Shown: piece by piece, positions 1 through 8,773 of the stretch
How positions within the stretch are numbered: the first letter of the stretch is position 1
How the letters are laid out: every line of letters starts with the position of its first letter
Assembly: GCA_013043565.1 (NCBI GenBank)
Contig: JABDNZ010000387.1
Location: forward strand, 1 to 35,898
Length of the DNA stretch: 35,898 nucleotides
From: Gemmatimonadota bacterium
Lineage (GTDB): Bacteria > Gemmatimonadota > Gemmatimonadetes > Longimicrobiales > Gaopeijiaceae
Direction: 5' to 3'
Notes under the pieces: model-generated
Databases searched by the model: none
Told to the model about the DNA's origin: nothing
Seen by the model: the letters and a program-made list of their open reading frames with translations, nothing else
Position numbers and translations under genes: made by a program

Positions 1-176
1 GGGGCCGTTACTTGAAACCAGGATCGACATTGCCTCTGACTCCTACCTTGGGGGACCGGCCGTCGAGTTCAGGCTTAGGGATTCGACCACCTGCATGAGG
101 TATTCGACACTACCGACCACCCCCATCTTCCCAGTCGCACCGGATACGATTCCGACCAGGTATCCATTCTTGTCGA

Positions 177-392
177 TCAGCGGCGCCAAACAGCGATAGC
201 CACACATTCTACCACACCTCCACCGAAGCTGGCTGGTACCCAAGGCGAATGGAACACCTCGATTCCCTCTACATCTTTCGGGCTGATACCTCGATCGAGG
301 TTGCTCGGAACCGGTCGAGCGTTGCCGTCACCCCCGGACTTGGGGCGAGGGTGGACTTCACCCAGGGGGTGTCTCCCACGGCTGGTTCCCAC
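177..392 (-). pseudogene. C-terminal remnant resembling a TonB-plug/carboxypeptidase-regulatory-like domain protein
   Basis: ORF tail 'ISPKDVEGIEVFHSPWVPASFGGGVVECVAIAVWRR' resembles the 'DIeaIEVY...iPaqFGG...CGvIliWTRR' C-terminal motif; the upstream part shows no recognisable domain. Confidence 0.35.
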
Positions 393-631
393 TAGGTGAT
401 GGGGAAAGATCTCGACACAGAGTCGCCTGCGATTCTGCTGCGCTGCAGGATGTGTGCTACTGCCCGGAAACTCAAGGGAGAAGTGCCCCGAGGCGAAACA
501 CGGTCGGGAGACGCACGGATCTATTTTTCAGAAGCCGATGCATGCCTGGCGGCCATGTCCGGGAGAGATAAGTTTTCAGGCTATTCGGCGGGGTCTTCTC
601 GAGCCCGAGTCTCCTGAATTCCGAGGTCCTC

Positions 632-2065
632 TTGAACCAGAGCGCCCACAAGGACAAAAACCGGAAGCCATCCATTCATTTCAGCGGAATCGGTGGAACG
701 GCCATGGTGGCCGGCGCCCGGCTAGCCCTGGAAGCTGGATGGGAGGTAAGAGGGTCGGACGGGCCCCTCTATCCGCCGACCTCCGAAATGGTCGAAGCCC
801 TCGGTGTGAAGACGTATGAAGGGTACCGGCCAGAGAACCTGGACTGGGACCCCGACCTGGTGGTGATCGGCAACGCTCTCAGCCGGGGCAACCCGGAGGT
901 CGAGGGTGCCCTGACCCGCAGAATGCACTTCCTGAGCCTGCCGGAATGGATGAAGGACCACGTTCTCCGTGGCCGGAAGCCAATCGTCTGCTGCGGGACT
1001 CACGGTAAAACCACCACGCCCGCGCTGACCGCGTTTCTCCTGGACCAGGCTGGGTTTGGCGGTGGTTGGTTGATCGGCGGTCAATCGCTCGATTTCGAGT
1101 ATTCTGCATCCTTGGGGGCACCTGGGGCCCCCTTCGTCATCGAGGGTGACGAATACGACACGGCCTTCTTTGACAAGCGATCGAAGTTTTTCCACTACCT
1201 GCCCGAGATCGCGTTGGTAACCAGCCTGGAGTTCGATCACGGAGACATCTTCGGATCCCTGGAGGAAATCAGGCGCGCTTTTCGTTTGATGCTGCGCCAG
1301 GTTCCGGCAGACGGTTGGCTGTTGGGGTGTGGGGACGATCCAGAGGTCCGGGACCTGATGACCCATTCATTCAGCCAGGCCGCCACCTACGGATTTGCTA
1401 CCGACGCCACCTGGCGAGGTGAGTTCAGGGGATACGAAGAGGGTTTTCAGAAGGTCCAAATCAGCCGGAGCGACAGCGTGTGGGGGGAGTTCAGGCTTCC
1501 CATGGCGGGGCGTCACAACCTCCAAAACGCTATTGCTGCTTTGGCGGTTGCCGGAACCTTGGGTGTTCCCGCCGGCGACCTGGCCGGAATCCTTCCGCAG
1601 TTCCGAGGTGTTCGGCGCAGGATGGAGGTCTTCCTGGAGTCGGAGGGAGATCTGTTCGTCAGCGACTTCGCTCACCATCCCACCGCGATCCGGGTGACCA
1701 TCCAAGCGGCCAAGGAACGATGGCCCGATCGGAGACTGATCGCCCTCTTCGAGCCCCGGTCCAATACCACGGTCACCAAACGGTTTCAGCCGGAGATCAC
1801 CCAGGCATTGGCTGGGGCTGACGAGGTCATCATCGGTCCGATTCACCGAGCCGAGCGGACCCCAGAGGAAGATAGACTCGATCGGGAGGCAGTCTGCGCC
1901 GACCTCGCTCAGATGGGGATGCCCGGGATGTATTCGGATGAAGTGGAAGAGATCGTCGAGCACGTCACCAGGCGCGATCGCGGTGGAAACGTATTCCTGG
2001 TCCTGAGCAATGGAGCCTTTGGAGGATTGTTCGCTAAGCTGAAGCAGGAGTTGGGGAACGGATAG
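632..2065 (+). CDS. mpl: UDP-N-acetylmuramate:L-alanyl-gamma-D-glutamyl-meso-diaminopimelate ligase (Mpl)
   Basis: Mur-ligase signature IHFSGIGGTAM, CCGTHGKTTT, EGDEYDTAFFDKRSKF, DFAHHPTAI, EPRSNT; TTG start likely. Confidence 0.93.
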   Translation: MNQSAHKDKNRKPSIHFSGIGGTAMVAGARLALEAGWEVRGSDGPLYPPTSEMVEALGVKTYEGYRPENLDWDPDLVVIGNALSRGNPEVEGALTRRMHFLSLPEWMKDHVLRGRKPIVCCGTHGKTTTPALTAFLLDQAGFGGGWLIGGQSLDFEYSASLGAPGAPFVIEGDEYDTAFFDKRSKFFHYLPEIALVTSLEFDHGDIFGSLEEIRRAFRLMLRQVPADGWLLGCGDDPEVRDLMTHSFSQAATYGFATDATWRGEFRGYEEGFQKVQISRSDSVWGEFRLPMAGRHNLQNAIAALAVAGTLGVPAGDLAGILPQFRGVRRRMEVFLESEGDLFVSDFAHHPTAIRVTIQAAKERWPDRRLIALFEPRSNTTVTKRFQPEITQALAGADEVIIGPIHRAERTPEEDRLDREAVCADLAQMGMPGMYSDEVEEIVEHVTRRDRGGNVFLVLSNGAFGGLFAKLKQELGNG

Positions 2066-2082
2066 AGCGTCTTTCTGCCACG

Positions 2083-2111
2083 GGGCGATGACCTCCCACG
2101 GAGAATCGCCC
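2083..2111. terminator. Putative bidirectional hairpin between convergent mpl and Cys-rich gene
   Basis: GGGCGAT (2083-2089) ... ATCGCCC (2105-2111), 7 bp stem in the convergent gap; no long T tract. Confidence 0.3.
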
Positions 2112-2504
2112 TTACTTCCGTCCTGTCACCGCCACTTTCCCATCGTCATCGAACTTCAGAACCATCCAGGTGTTGGTGGTGCCACAGAGCGGACAGAAGG
2201 CATGTTCCCGATCGAGAATCTTAAGCTCGTTGATCTGGCCACAACCTTCGCACTGTGCCCGAACCGTAGTCCATTCCTCTCGTAGTCCGCTCCGGGCCAA
2301 CCTCACACCCATGACGATAGGCCGAATCTGGGAAAGGGGGCAGATTGCACCATCACATGCATCCCCGAAATCCAGACAGATGACCTCATCAGATTCCTGA
2401 AGATTCGCCTGGCCGTTTCGGGGAGTGCCCGGGGATACCGCGACTTGCACATCCTTGGTGCAGTGCGTGCAGTACGTAGTCCGGATCTCGAGCTTGTCTT
2501 TCAT
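2112..2504 (-). CDS. Cys-rich zinc-ribbon-like protein A
   Basis: YCTHC, CLDFGDACDGAICPL, CEGCG, CPLCG Cys pairs; paralogous to the neighbouring ORF 2511-2780. Confidence 0.7.
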   Translation of the reverse strand: MKDKLEIRTTYCTHCTKDVQVAVSPGTPRNGQANLQESDEVICLDFGDACDGAICPLSQIRPIVMGVRLARSGLREEWTTVRAQCEGCGQINELKILDREHAFCPLCGTTNTWMVLKFDDDGKVAVTGRK

Positions 2505-2510
2505 GGGCCG

Positions 2511-2780
2511 TCACCCATCCCCTTTCTCTTCGGAGGCATCTCCGCTCCCTGCCTTCCCCTCGCGAACCTCTTTCACGATCCGCCGGTAGTTCTCCTCCAT
2601 CTGGCCTGTTGGAACCTCGAACAAGGGGCAGAGGGATCCCGTACAGGATTCCCCGAACTCGAGACAAATACAGCTCGCGGGATCATGGGCCGAGGGAAGA
2701 GATCCTTTGGGGAGGTCCTCGGGCACTACGACCTCCACCTGTCGATCACAGGCAGAGCAAAACGCCTTCTGGGTCTTCAT
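2511..2780 (-). CDS. Cys-rich zinc-ribbon-like protein B
   Basis: FCSACDRQVEVVV and CICLEFGESCTGSLCPL match the same two segments of protein A; GGGGAG ribosome-binding site upstream of ATG. Confidence 0.7.
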   Translation of the reverse strand: MKTQKAFCSACDRQVEVVVPEDLPKGSLPSAHDPASCICLEFGESCTGSLCPLFEVPTGQMEENYRRIVKEVREGKAGSGDASEEKGDG

Positions 2781-2874
2781 ACGACACTCCCCTTTTCTAT
2801 CGGCACTTCGAGCCGGGCGGGAGGCCCGGACCCCATGCTACCCACCAAACCCGGCTCAGGTGCCGCCACACAGG

Positions 2875-3870
2875 TCACGCCGTGTGGAGCACCTCCATCC
2901 CTGGAGCCACCCGGGCCATCACGCTCTGCACCTTTTCCACCCCCGTTACAAAGGCGGTCGTAGCGCCGGCATCGGCATCCATGCAGGACTCAGCCGCAAT
3001 GGTGACACTCCGGAGGGAGCTCTGGGAGGGAGCCCCCGTCATCGGATCCAGAAGATGGTGGTAACGCTTTCCGCCATGGTCGAAAAACTGGTGGTAGTCG
3101 CCAGAGGTCGCCACGGCCCGATCTGTCAGGGTGAGGGTAGTGACCAGTCCACCGGGGTCATCGGGGTCCCTTACGCCCACCTTCCAGGGATCACCGTCCT
3201 CGGATCCCCCTAAAGCGTAAAGGTCGCCACCCACGTTCACCAGAGCACTCTGGATTCCCCAAGTACGGAGGGTTTCAACCGCCCGATCCACCCCGTATCC
3301 CTTCCCGATCCCGCCCAAGTCGATCCCCATGTCCTCCTCATGGAAGACCACCACGTCCCGGCCCTGGCTCTTCCCTACCTCCAAAGCCTGAAAGAGACCG
3401 CGACGAGCGAAGCGTTGCACCTGGGCTGAAGCGGGGGGCTGGGTTCGATTGCCCAGGTCCCACAACTCCACAGCCCGCCCCAGGCAAGGATCGAAGGCCC
3501 CGTCGGTCACCCCAGCCCACCGCAAAGACGCTTCGAGCACCCGAGAGGTTTCGGTCGAAACACCCTGAGGCGCAGAGAAGGCCAGACGATTGGCGCGACC
3601 GATCTCGGAGTCCGGTCGGAACCAGGTCAGGGCCGATTCGACCCGGGCCAGCTCCAGGAAAGCCGCGTCGATGGCACCCTGGGCATACTCGTCGTCCCGG
3701 TGAACCACGGCGATCTCTCCGAACGTCCCCATCACGGGTAGAGTCCTGCGGACCAGACGGGTCCGCCCTCTCGCCGCAAAGGGAATCGCCCCAACCACGA
3801 AGGCCCCGATTCCCAAAGAGATGAAGTCTCGCCGGGTCGGAAGGGGCTGCTTTCGATTCTCAACCGTCAT
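2875..3870 (-). CDS. apbE: FAD:protein FMN transferase (ApbE), Tat-exported
   Basis: RRTLPVMGTFGEI, GIGKGYGVDRA, NVGGDLYALG, RYHHLLDPMTGAPS; Tat-like RRDFISLGIGAFVVGA; ATG at 3870 overlaps upstream stop. Confidence 0.92.
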   Translation of the reverse strand: MTVENRKQPLPTRRDFISLGIGAFVVGAIPFAARGRTRLVRRTLPVMGTFGEIAVVHRDDEYAQGAIDAAFLELARVESALTWFRPDSEIGRANRLAFSAPQGVSTETSRVLEASLRWAGVTDGAFDPCLGRAVELWDLGNRTQPPASAQVQRFARRGLFQALEVGKSQGRDVVVFHEEDMGIDLGGIGKGYGVDRAVETLRTWGIQSALVNVGGDLYALGGSEDGDPWKVGVRDPDDPGGLVTTLTLTDRAVATSGDYHQFFDHGGKRYHHLLDPMTGAPSQSSLRSVTIAAESCMDADAGATTAFVTGVEKVQSVMARVAPGMEVLHTA

Positions 3871-4091
3871 TTTTGATCTCCGTACGTCGATCCGTCGTTC
3901 GGCCACCACCCTTGGCGCTTCCGGGAGGGCCCACAACCGTCGCACTCACCCTCCAGGGAGCAGGACTCGGGGGAGCTCGCCCCACCCTGACAGCTCTCGC
4001 CTACCTCCAGGCGAGTGCCGGAACGAGTCGCCGAATAAGCGAAAAGAACAAACAAGGCCGCAGCCCCCAGAACACCGACAATCAGCGTCAT
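3867..4091 (-). CDS. Small single-TM Cys protein, NqrM (DUF539)-like architecture
   Basis: N-terminal TM segment followed by ESCQGGASSPESCSLEGECDGC; ATGA overlaps with both rnfA and apbE. Confidence 0.6.
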   Translation of the reverse strand: MTLIVGVLGAAALFVLFAYSATRSGTRLEVGESCQGGASSPESCSLEGECDGCGPSRKRQGWWPNDGSTYGDQK

Positions 4092-4678
4092 GAGGTGAGT
4101 AGCCCGGAAAAGCCCATGAAAGCCAGAGACAGAGTCCCGGCTACGATCAACACCAATCCCATGTTCCTGGCCACGGCCGGAACATCGGAGAGTTCCATCC
4201 TCTCACGAATGGAGGCCATGAGGACCAAAGCCAGAGTCACGCCGAGGCCTGCGCCCAGCGCATAGAATAGACCATCCACATAGCTGTATCCGCGTCCAGT
4301 CTGAAAAGTAGCAAGGCCCAGGATCGCACAGTTCGTGGTGATGAGTGGAAGGAAGATTCCCAGCTCCCGGAAGAGCGTGGGGCTGAACTTCTTGATGGTC
4401 ATCTCCACGATCTGCACCAGGGAGGCGATGACCACGATAAAGGAGATGACCTGTAGAAACGGCGCGTGAGGCAGTACAAAATCGTTGAGGAAGGATGCCA
4501 CCAGAGACGTGATGGTCATGACGAAGATGTTCGCCAGGCCCATCCGAAGAGCCGTCCCCACCTTCGCCGAGACCCCCATGAAGGGGCAGAGCCCCAAGAA
4601 GTAGAAGAGGGTGAAGTTGGTGACCAGCATGCTCCCCACAAGGATCAGGAAGAGGTCGCCGATGCTCTTTTCCATCAC
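4088..4678 (-). CDS. rnfA: Electron transport complex subunit RnfA
   Basis: Multi-TM RnfA/NqrE: LFYFLGLCPFMGVS, PLITTNCAILG, GLFYALGAGLGVTLALVLMASIRER. Confidence 0.95.
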   Translation of the reverse strand: MMEKSIGDLFLILVGSMLVTNFTLFYFLGLCPFMGVSAKVGTALRMGLANIFVMTITSLVASFLNDFVLPHAPFLQVISFIVVIASLVQIVEMTIKKFSPTLFRELGIFLPLITTNCAILGLATFQTGRGYSYVDGLFYALGAGLGVTLALVLMASIRERMELSDVPAVARNMGLVLIVAGTLSLAFMGFSGLLTS

Positions 4679-5361
4679 GCGGCCTCCTTCCCAGTCGGCA
4701 CTCTGACGCTATGGGGCCAGTGCCTAATCTCCCTCTTCTGTGCTTTCCGCGTCTCCCACCAACCGAGGAACAACAGAATAAAGCCCAAGGTGAAGAACCC
4801 GCCTGGCGGGCTGATCATCACCACCCAGGGCTCATAATTCGGTCCGAACAGGTTGATGGCGCCTGGCCAGGGAGTCCCTTCAAACAGGGTCCCGCTCCCT
4901 ACCACCTCCCGGAAGGTCCCCATCATGAGCATGGCGATAGTGAACCCGGCGGCGGTACCCAGTGCGTCCAGAAGGGCTCGGCCGACCGGCCGCTTGGCGG
5001 CGAAGGCCTCCTGACGCCCCAGGATCATGCAGTTCACCACGATGAGGGGGATAAACGCCCCGATATCCTTGTAAACAAGCGGAAGGGTGGCCTGGAAGAC
5101 CATGTCCACGATGGTTACGAAGGTGGCGATAATGAGGATGTACGTGGAGATCCTCACCTCGTGGGGAATCAGCTTCTTCAGGGTTGAGATGAAGAGGCTG
5201 GAGCCAAAGAGAACAAAAAGGGTGGCCCCAGACATGGCCAAGCTGTTGTAAACCGTGTTGGTAACGGCCAAGGCCGGACAAAGACCCAGGAGCTGGACGA
5301 GGACCGGGTTCTCATCCCAGATGCCGCGGATGAAATCCTGCCGGGGAGTGGTGGCTCTCAT
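4675..5361 (-). CDS. rnfE: Electron transport complex subunit RnfE
   Basis: ENPVLVQLLGLCPALAVTNT, IPLIVVNCMILGRQEAFA, GTFREVVGSG. Confidence 0.95.
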   Translation of the reverse strand: MRATTPRQDFIRGIWDENPVLVQLLGLCPALAVTNTVYNSLAMSGATLFVLFGSSLFISTLKKLIPHEVRISTYILIIATFVTIVDMVFQATLPLVYKDIGAFIPLIVVNCMILGRQEAFAAKRPVGRALLDALGTAAGFTIAMLMMGTFREVVGSGTLFEGTPWPGAINLFGPNYEPWVVMISPPGGFFTLGFILLFLGWWETRKAQKREIRHWPHSVRVPTGKEAA

Positions 5362-6338
5362 CGGTCCTCCCCTCCTCCCGAAGTTGACGACGGATCGGCG
5401 CCTGCCGTGATTGGCGGGATCTCGTAGGCCGCCAGGAGATCGCCGAGCTGCTCGATGCGTTCGTTGATGGTTCTGATCACCGCTCTTGAGGAGATGGTCA
5501 CGCTTGTGATCATGTCCACCTGGTTGGGAGCCCCCGTATTCCGATCCGGTTTCACGCCTTCGATGGGGGCGTCCACACCGTTGAACTCACCCACGAAGGG
5601 CATCTCCTCGATCTTGTTCCCCAAGCCCGGCGTTTCGGAGTGGTCCAGGACCTTCATCCCCAGGACCTGCCTGGCTTCGGGGTCGTACCCGAAGATCACC
5701 GTGACAAGATCCTGGAAGCCGAACCTCGCATGGACCATGGCGAATCCCACAGGACTCCCTGACGCGTCATAGCCCAGGAAAACCTTGTCCAGATCCAGAG
5801 TGTCCACTCCGGCCGGGATTTGGGTCGTCAGCTCGCCGTCCACGACAAAGACGCTCTCGAACCGCTCCGGCCCCTTGAGGACCTCCGTTACCGCCTCTCT
5901 CAGGACTCGGGCTTGCTCTGCTTTGATCAGCGGGTCGCTCCAGAGAAAGACGAAAACCAGGAGAGCCCCCGCCACGGCGCCCGCCAGTCCCAAGGTCATG
6001 AGAAGGCGGAAGGAGGAAACCTCGGGCCGGTCTGGAAAGCCTCTCCCATCCGCGACCCCCCCATCCTCAACGGTCAGACCCAGGGCCTCAGCAGTGGCGA
6101 TCTCAGGGCCGGCCAAAGGCAGAGGCACGCCCCGAGGTCCCGTGGAAGCAGCGTCCGACCGCAAATCCCCGACCGCCGCCACCTCCCGAATCGGTCCAGC
6201 CCCCGTCCCCGATCCCCCGCCTTGCGGCGTGTAGAGATCGTGGTCTTTGGGCATGACTTCTTCTCTATCGGGAAGATCTCTCGCCTCGTCCTCACCGCTG
6301 CCCGGAGGCGCCCCGCCCTTACGAATATCCTCGCTCAT
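5358..6338 (-). CDS. rnfG: Electron transport complex subunit RnfG with ~105 aa N-terminal extension
   Basis: Single TM then VFVVDGELTTQIPAGVDTLDLDKVFLGYDASGSPVGFA..., GLGNKIE, VDMITSVTISSRAV FMN-binding region. Confidence 0.9.
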   Translation of the reverse strand: MSEDIRKGGAPPGSGEDEARDLPDREEVMPKDHDLYTPQGGGSGTGAGPIREVAAVGDLRSDAASTGPRGVPLPLAGPEIATAEALGLTVEDGGVADGRGFPDRPEVSSFRLLMTLGLAGAVAGALLVFVFLWSDPLIKAEQARVLREAVTEVLKGPERFESVFVVDGELTTQIPAGVDTLDLDKVFLGYDASGSPVGFAMVHARFGFQDLVTVIFGYDPEARQVLGMKVLDHSETPGLGNKIEEMPFVGEFNGVDAPIEGVKPDRNTGAPNQVDMITSVTISSRAVIRTINERIEQLGDLLAAYEIPPITAGADPSSTSGGGEDR

Positions 6339-7381
6339 GCCTTGGCCTCCTCCACCTTCTTCTGAGGTGGCGTGTGGCCGAAGACCTTCGGTTGAGTGGC
6401 CCGATCGATGAACGGCACAAAGGCGTTCATGAAGAGGATGGCATACATCACACCTTCAGGCAGGCCACCCCAGATCCGGATGAGGACCACCAGGATCCCA
6501 ATTCCGACAGCGTAGATCCAACTGCCGAGGTTCGTGACCGGCGAGGTCACCATGTCGGTGGCCATATAAACCGCGCCGAGCATCAAACCACCGGAAAAGA
6601 GCATGAAGAAGGGTGGGGGATAGACCTCGCCGTTGATGAGGTAGAGGGCCTCCGCAAAGACGAAGACGGTCAGAAGGATCCCGAAAGGAATCCGCCAGTT
6701 CATGTACTTTCTCGCCGCCAGATAGCCACCACAAATCAGGATGAGGATGCCCGAGGTTTCACCCAGCGATCCACCGGTCCGCCCAATTACCAGGCCCAGA
6801 AGCTCGGTGAGCTCACCTTCGAATTTCCACAGGCCAAGAGGCGTGGCGGCCGTCACCACATCCACCCCAGCCTCACCGGATAGCAGGGGTATGGCGAAAT
6901 TGGGGCCTCGGATCGCACCCCAAGCCATCTCTCCCGAAGGCCAGGTCGTGATGGCCGTAGGGAACGCCGCCTGCAAGAATGCTCGCCCCACCAGAGCGGG
7001 ATTGAACGGGTTTTGGCCCAAGCCGCCAAACACCAGCTTCCCGAAACCCACCCCGAAAGCACCTCCCAGGAAGGCCATCCAGAGAGGGAAGCCCGCCGGA
7101 AGGCAAAGGCCCAGCAGGATTCCGGTGATGGCTGCCGAGCCGTCCCAGAGACTCTTCTTAGGGCCGAAGAGGTACTCCGTCCCCATGGCACCAATGGTGG
7201 CGGCAGCCATGACATAGACGGCGCTGGGACCGAAATAGTAGACAGCAACCAGAATGACGGGTACCAGGCTCGCCGTCACATGCCACATGATCTTCGGCGT
7301 GGAATCGGGCGACTTCAGGTGAGGCGAAGCCGTAAGAAGGAGGCGGTCTTCCGGGGAAAGAGCCAGCTCTTTGCCGTTCAT
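6335..7381 (-). CDS. rnfD: Electron transport complex subunit RnfD
   Basis: SPHLKSPDSTPKIMWHV, QNPFNPALVGRAFLQAAFP, DVVTAATPL flavinylation-type motif, ATDMVTSPVT; ATG at 7381 overlaps rnfC stop. Confidence 0.95.
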   Translation of the reverse strand: MNGKELALSPEDRLLLTASPHLKSPDSTPKIMWHVTASLVPVILVAVYYFGPSAVYVMAAATIGAMGTEYLFGPKKSLWDGSAAITGILLGLCLPAGFPLWMAFLGGAFGVGFGKLVFGGLGQNPFNPALVGRAFLQAAFPTAITTWPSGEMAWGAIRGPNFAIPLLSGEAGVDVVTAATPLGLWKFEGELTELLGLVIGRTGGSLGETSGILILICGGYLAARKYMNWRIPFGILLTVFVFAEALYLINGEVYPPPFFMLFSGGLMLGAVYMATDMVTSPVTNLGSWIYAVGIGILVVLIRIWGGLPEGVMYAILFMNAFVPFIDRATQPKVFGHTPPQKKVEEAKA

Positions 7382-8715
7382 GCCGCGTCCTCCTTCCGTC
7401 TCATTCGGCCAAGCTGGTATTTGGCCATCCCGAACATCTGGGAAAGGGGGATGTTCGACGGGCAAACGTAGGAGCACGCCCCGCAGAGCATACAGTCCCA
7501 GAGGTTCGCTCTTTCCGTCATCTCCTGGTACTCGGCCGTCTGGGCCAGCTTACCCATGAGAGACGGGTTCAGGAACATCGGACAGGCGTCCAGGCAATGG
7601 CCGCATGAAATGCAGGGATAAACCGTTCTGGGACGGGACTCGTTTTCCGTCAGAACCACGATCCCGGTGACGCCTTTCGTGGCCGGTGCATCCAGGTCCG
7701 GTTGGGCGGCCCCCATCATGGGCCCGCCCGAGAGGACCTCGGTGACGTTTTCTTTGATCCCGCCGCAAAACTCCAGAATGTCCCTAAACTTGGCCCCCAC
7801 GGGAACGATGAGGTTCTGGGGTTTGTTGACACCGGGCCCCGTCACCGTCACCACCCGCTCGATGAGAGGGAGGCCCGTCTCGAAGATCTCGGCAATGCAG
7901 GCGACGGTTCCGACATTTTGAACCACCGCGCCGACATGCATGGGGAGCTTTCCGGAGGGCACTTCCCGTCCCGTGACGGCCTTTATGAGCATCTTCTCAG
8001 CGCCCTGGGGATACTTCACGTAGAGGCCCTGGACGTCGGCATTCAGATCCTTCGGCTTGGTCTTCTCCAGAATCTCGATGGCATCCGGTTTGTTCTTTTC
8101 GATGCCGATCACCGCCCGCTCCACTCCCAGGGCCTTCATCATGATCCGGACCCCGAACCACACGCGGTCGGGAAACTCGATCATGGTCCGGTGGTCGGTG
8201 GTGAGGAACGGCTCACATTCGGCACCGTTGACGAGAAGAACTTCGATCGGAACGTCCTTCGGGGGGAGCAGCTTCACATGCGTGGGAAATGCCGCGCCAC
8301 CCAACCCGACCACACCACCCTTCTGGACCGCAGCCACCACCTGCTTCGGATCAAGTCCCTCCCAAAGGGGGATCACACGGGGTCGAGGAATCTGGGGTGA
8401 GAATTTTTCCACCTTGACCCGGACCGCTTCCGCCATGCTCCCATCCGGATGGGGCCACCATCCGATCCCCACGACATCTCCAGCAGCCGAGGAGTGGATC
8501 GGGACGGACACGAAGCCGTCTGCTTCTGCGATCTTGTCCCCCCGCTCGACCCGGTCCCCCACTTTCACCAACAGGCGGGCGGGCTTTCCGGCATGCTGCC
8601 GAAGAGGAAGAACGATCTCCTCGGGAAACGGCATTCGCCGTATTGGGACGCCGCTGGACTGGTCCTTATGCTCCGGCGGATGAACGCCGTGACTGAAACT
8701 CAGCTTATCCCACAT
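7378..8715 (-). CDS. rnfC: Electron transport complex subunit RnfC
   Basis: GGVVGLGGAAFPTHVKL, NGAECEPFLTTDHR, CISCGHCLDACP and CMLCGACSYVCP ferredoxin motifs. Confidence 0.96.
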   Translation of the reverse strand: MWDKLSFSHGVHPPEHKDQSSGVPIRRMPFPEEIVLPLRQHAGKPARLLVKVGDRVERGDKIAEADGFVSVPIHSSAAGDVVGIGWWPHPDGSMAEAVRVKVEKFSPQIPRPRVIPLWEGLDPKQVVAAVQKGGVVGLGGAAFPTHVKLLPPKDVPIEVLLVNGAECEPFLTTDHRTMIEFPDRVWFGVRIMMKALGVERAVIGIEKNKPDAIEILEKTKPKDLNADVQGLYVKYPQGAEKMLIKAVTGREVPSGKLPMHVGAVVQNVGTVACIAEIFETGLPLIERVVTVTGPGVNKPQNLIVPVGAKFRDILEFCGGIKENVTEVLSGGPMMGAAQPDLDAPATKGVTGIVVLTENESRPRTVYPCISCGHCLDACPMFLNPSLMGKLAQTAEYQEMTERANLWDCMLCGACSYVCPSNIPLSQMFGMAKYQLGRMRRKEDAA

Positions 8716-8773
8716 GTGAATAGGAGCCTGCCCGCGTCCAGGAGAGCCCCTGGATCCGGACAGGCCGCTCCTA
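8716..8773 (-). promoter_or_regulatory. Branched inverted-repeat structure between PFOR stop and rnfC start
   Basis: ATAGGAGC (8720-8727) pairs with GCTCCTAT (8767-8774), extended by CTG/CAG, with inner CCAGG...CCTGG hairpin. Confidence 0.45.

Noticed and set aside
43-243. ORF with CBS/GAF-like string APLIDKNGYLVGIVSG
   Set aside because: Resemblance is short, TTG start, overlaps the plug-like remnant in another frame; insufficient support
396-819. Short plus-strand ORFs before mpl (396-617, 454-819)
   Set aside because: No protein-like motif, partly overlap mpl, composition typical of random high-GC ORFs
2813-2829. CCGGGC-GGGAG-GCCCGG hairpin between apbE and Cys-protein B
   Set aside because: Short GC stem without T tract on the transcribed strand; could be chance in high-GC DNA
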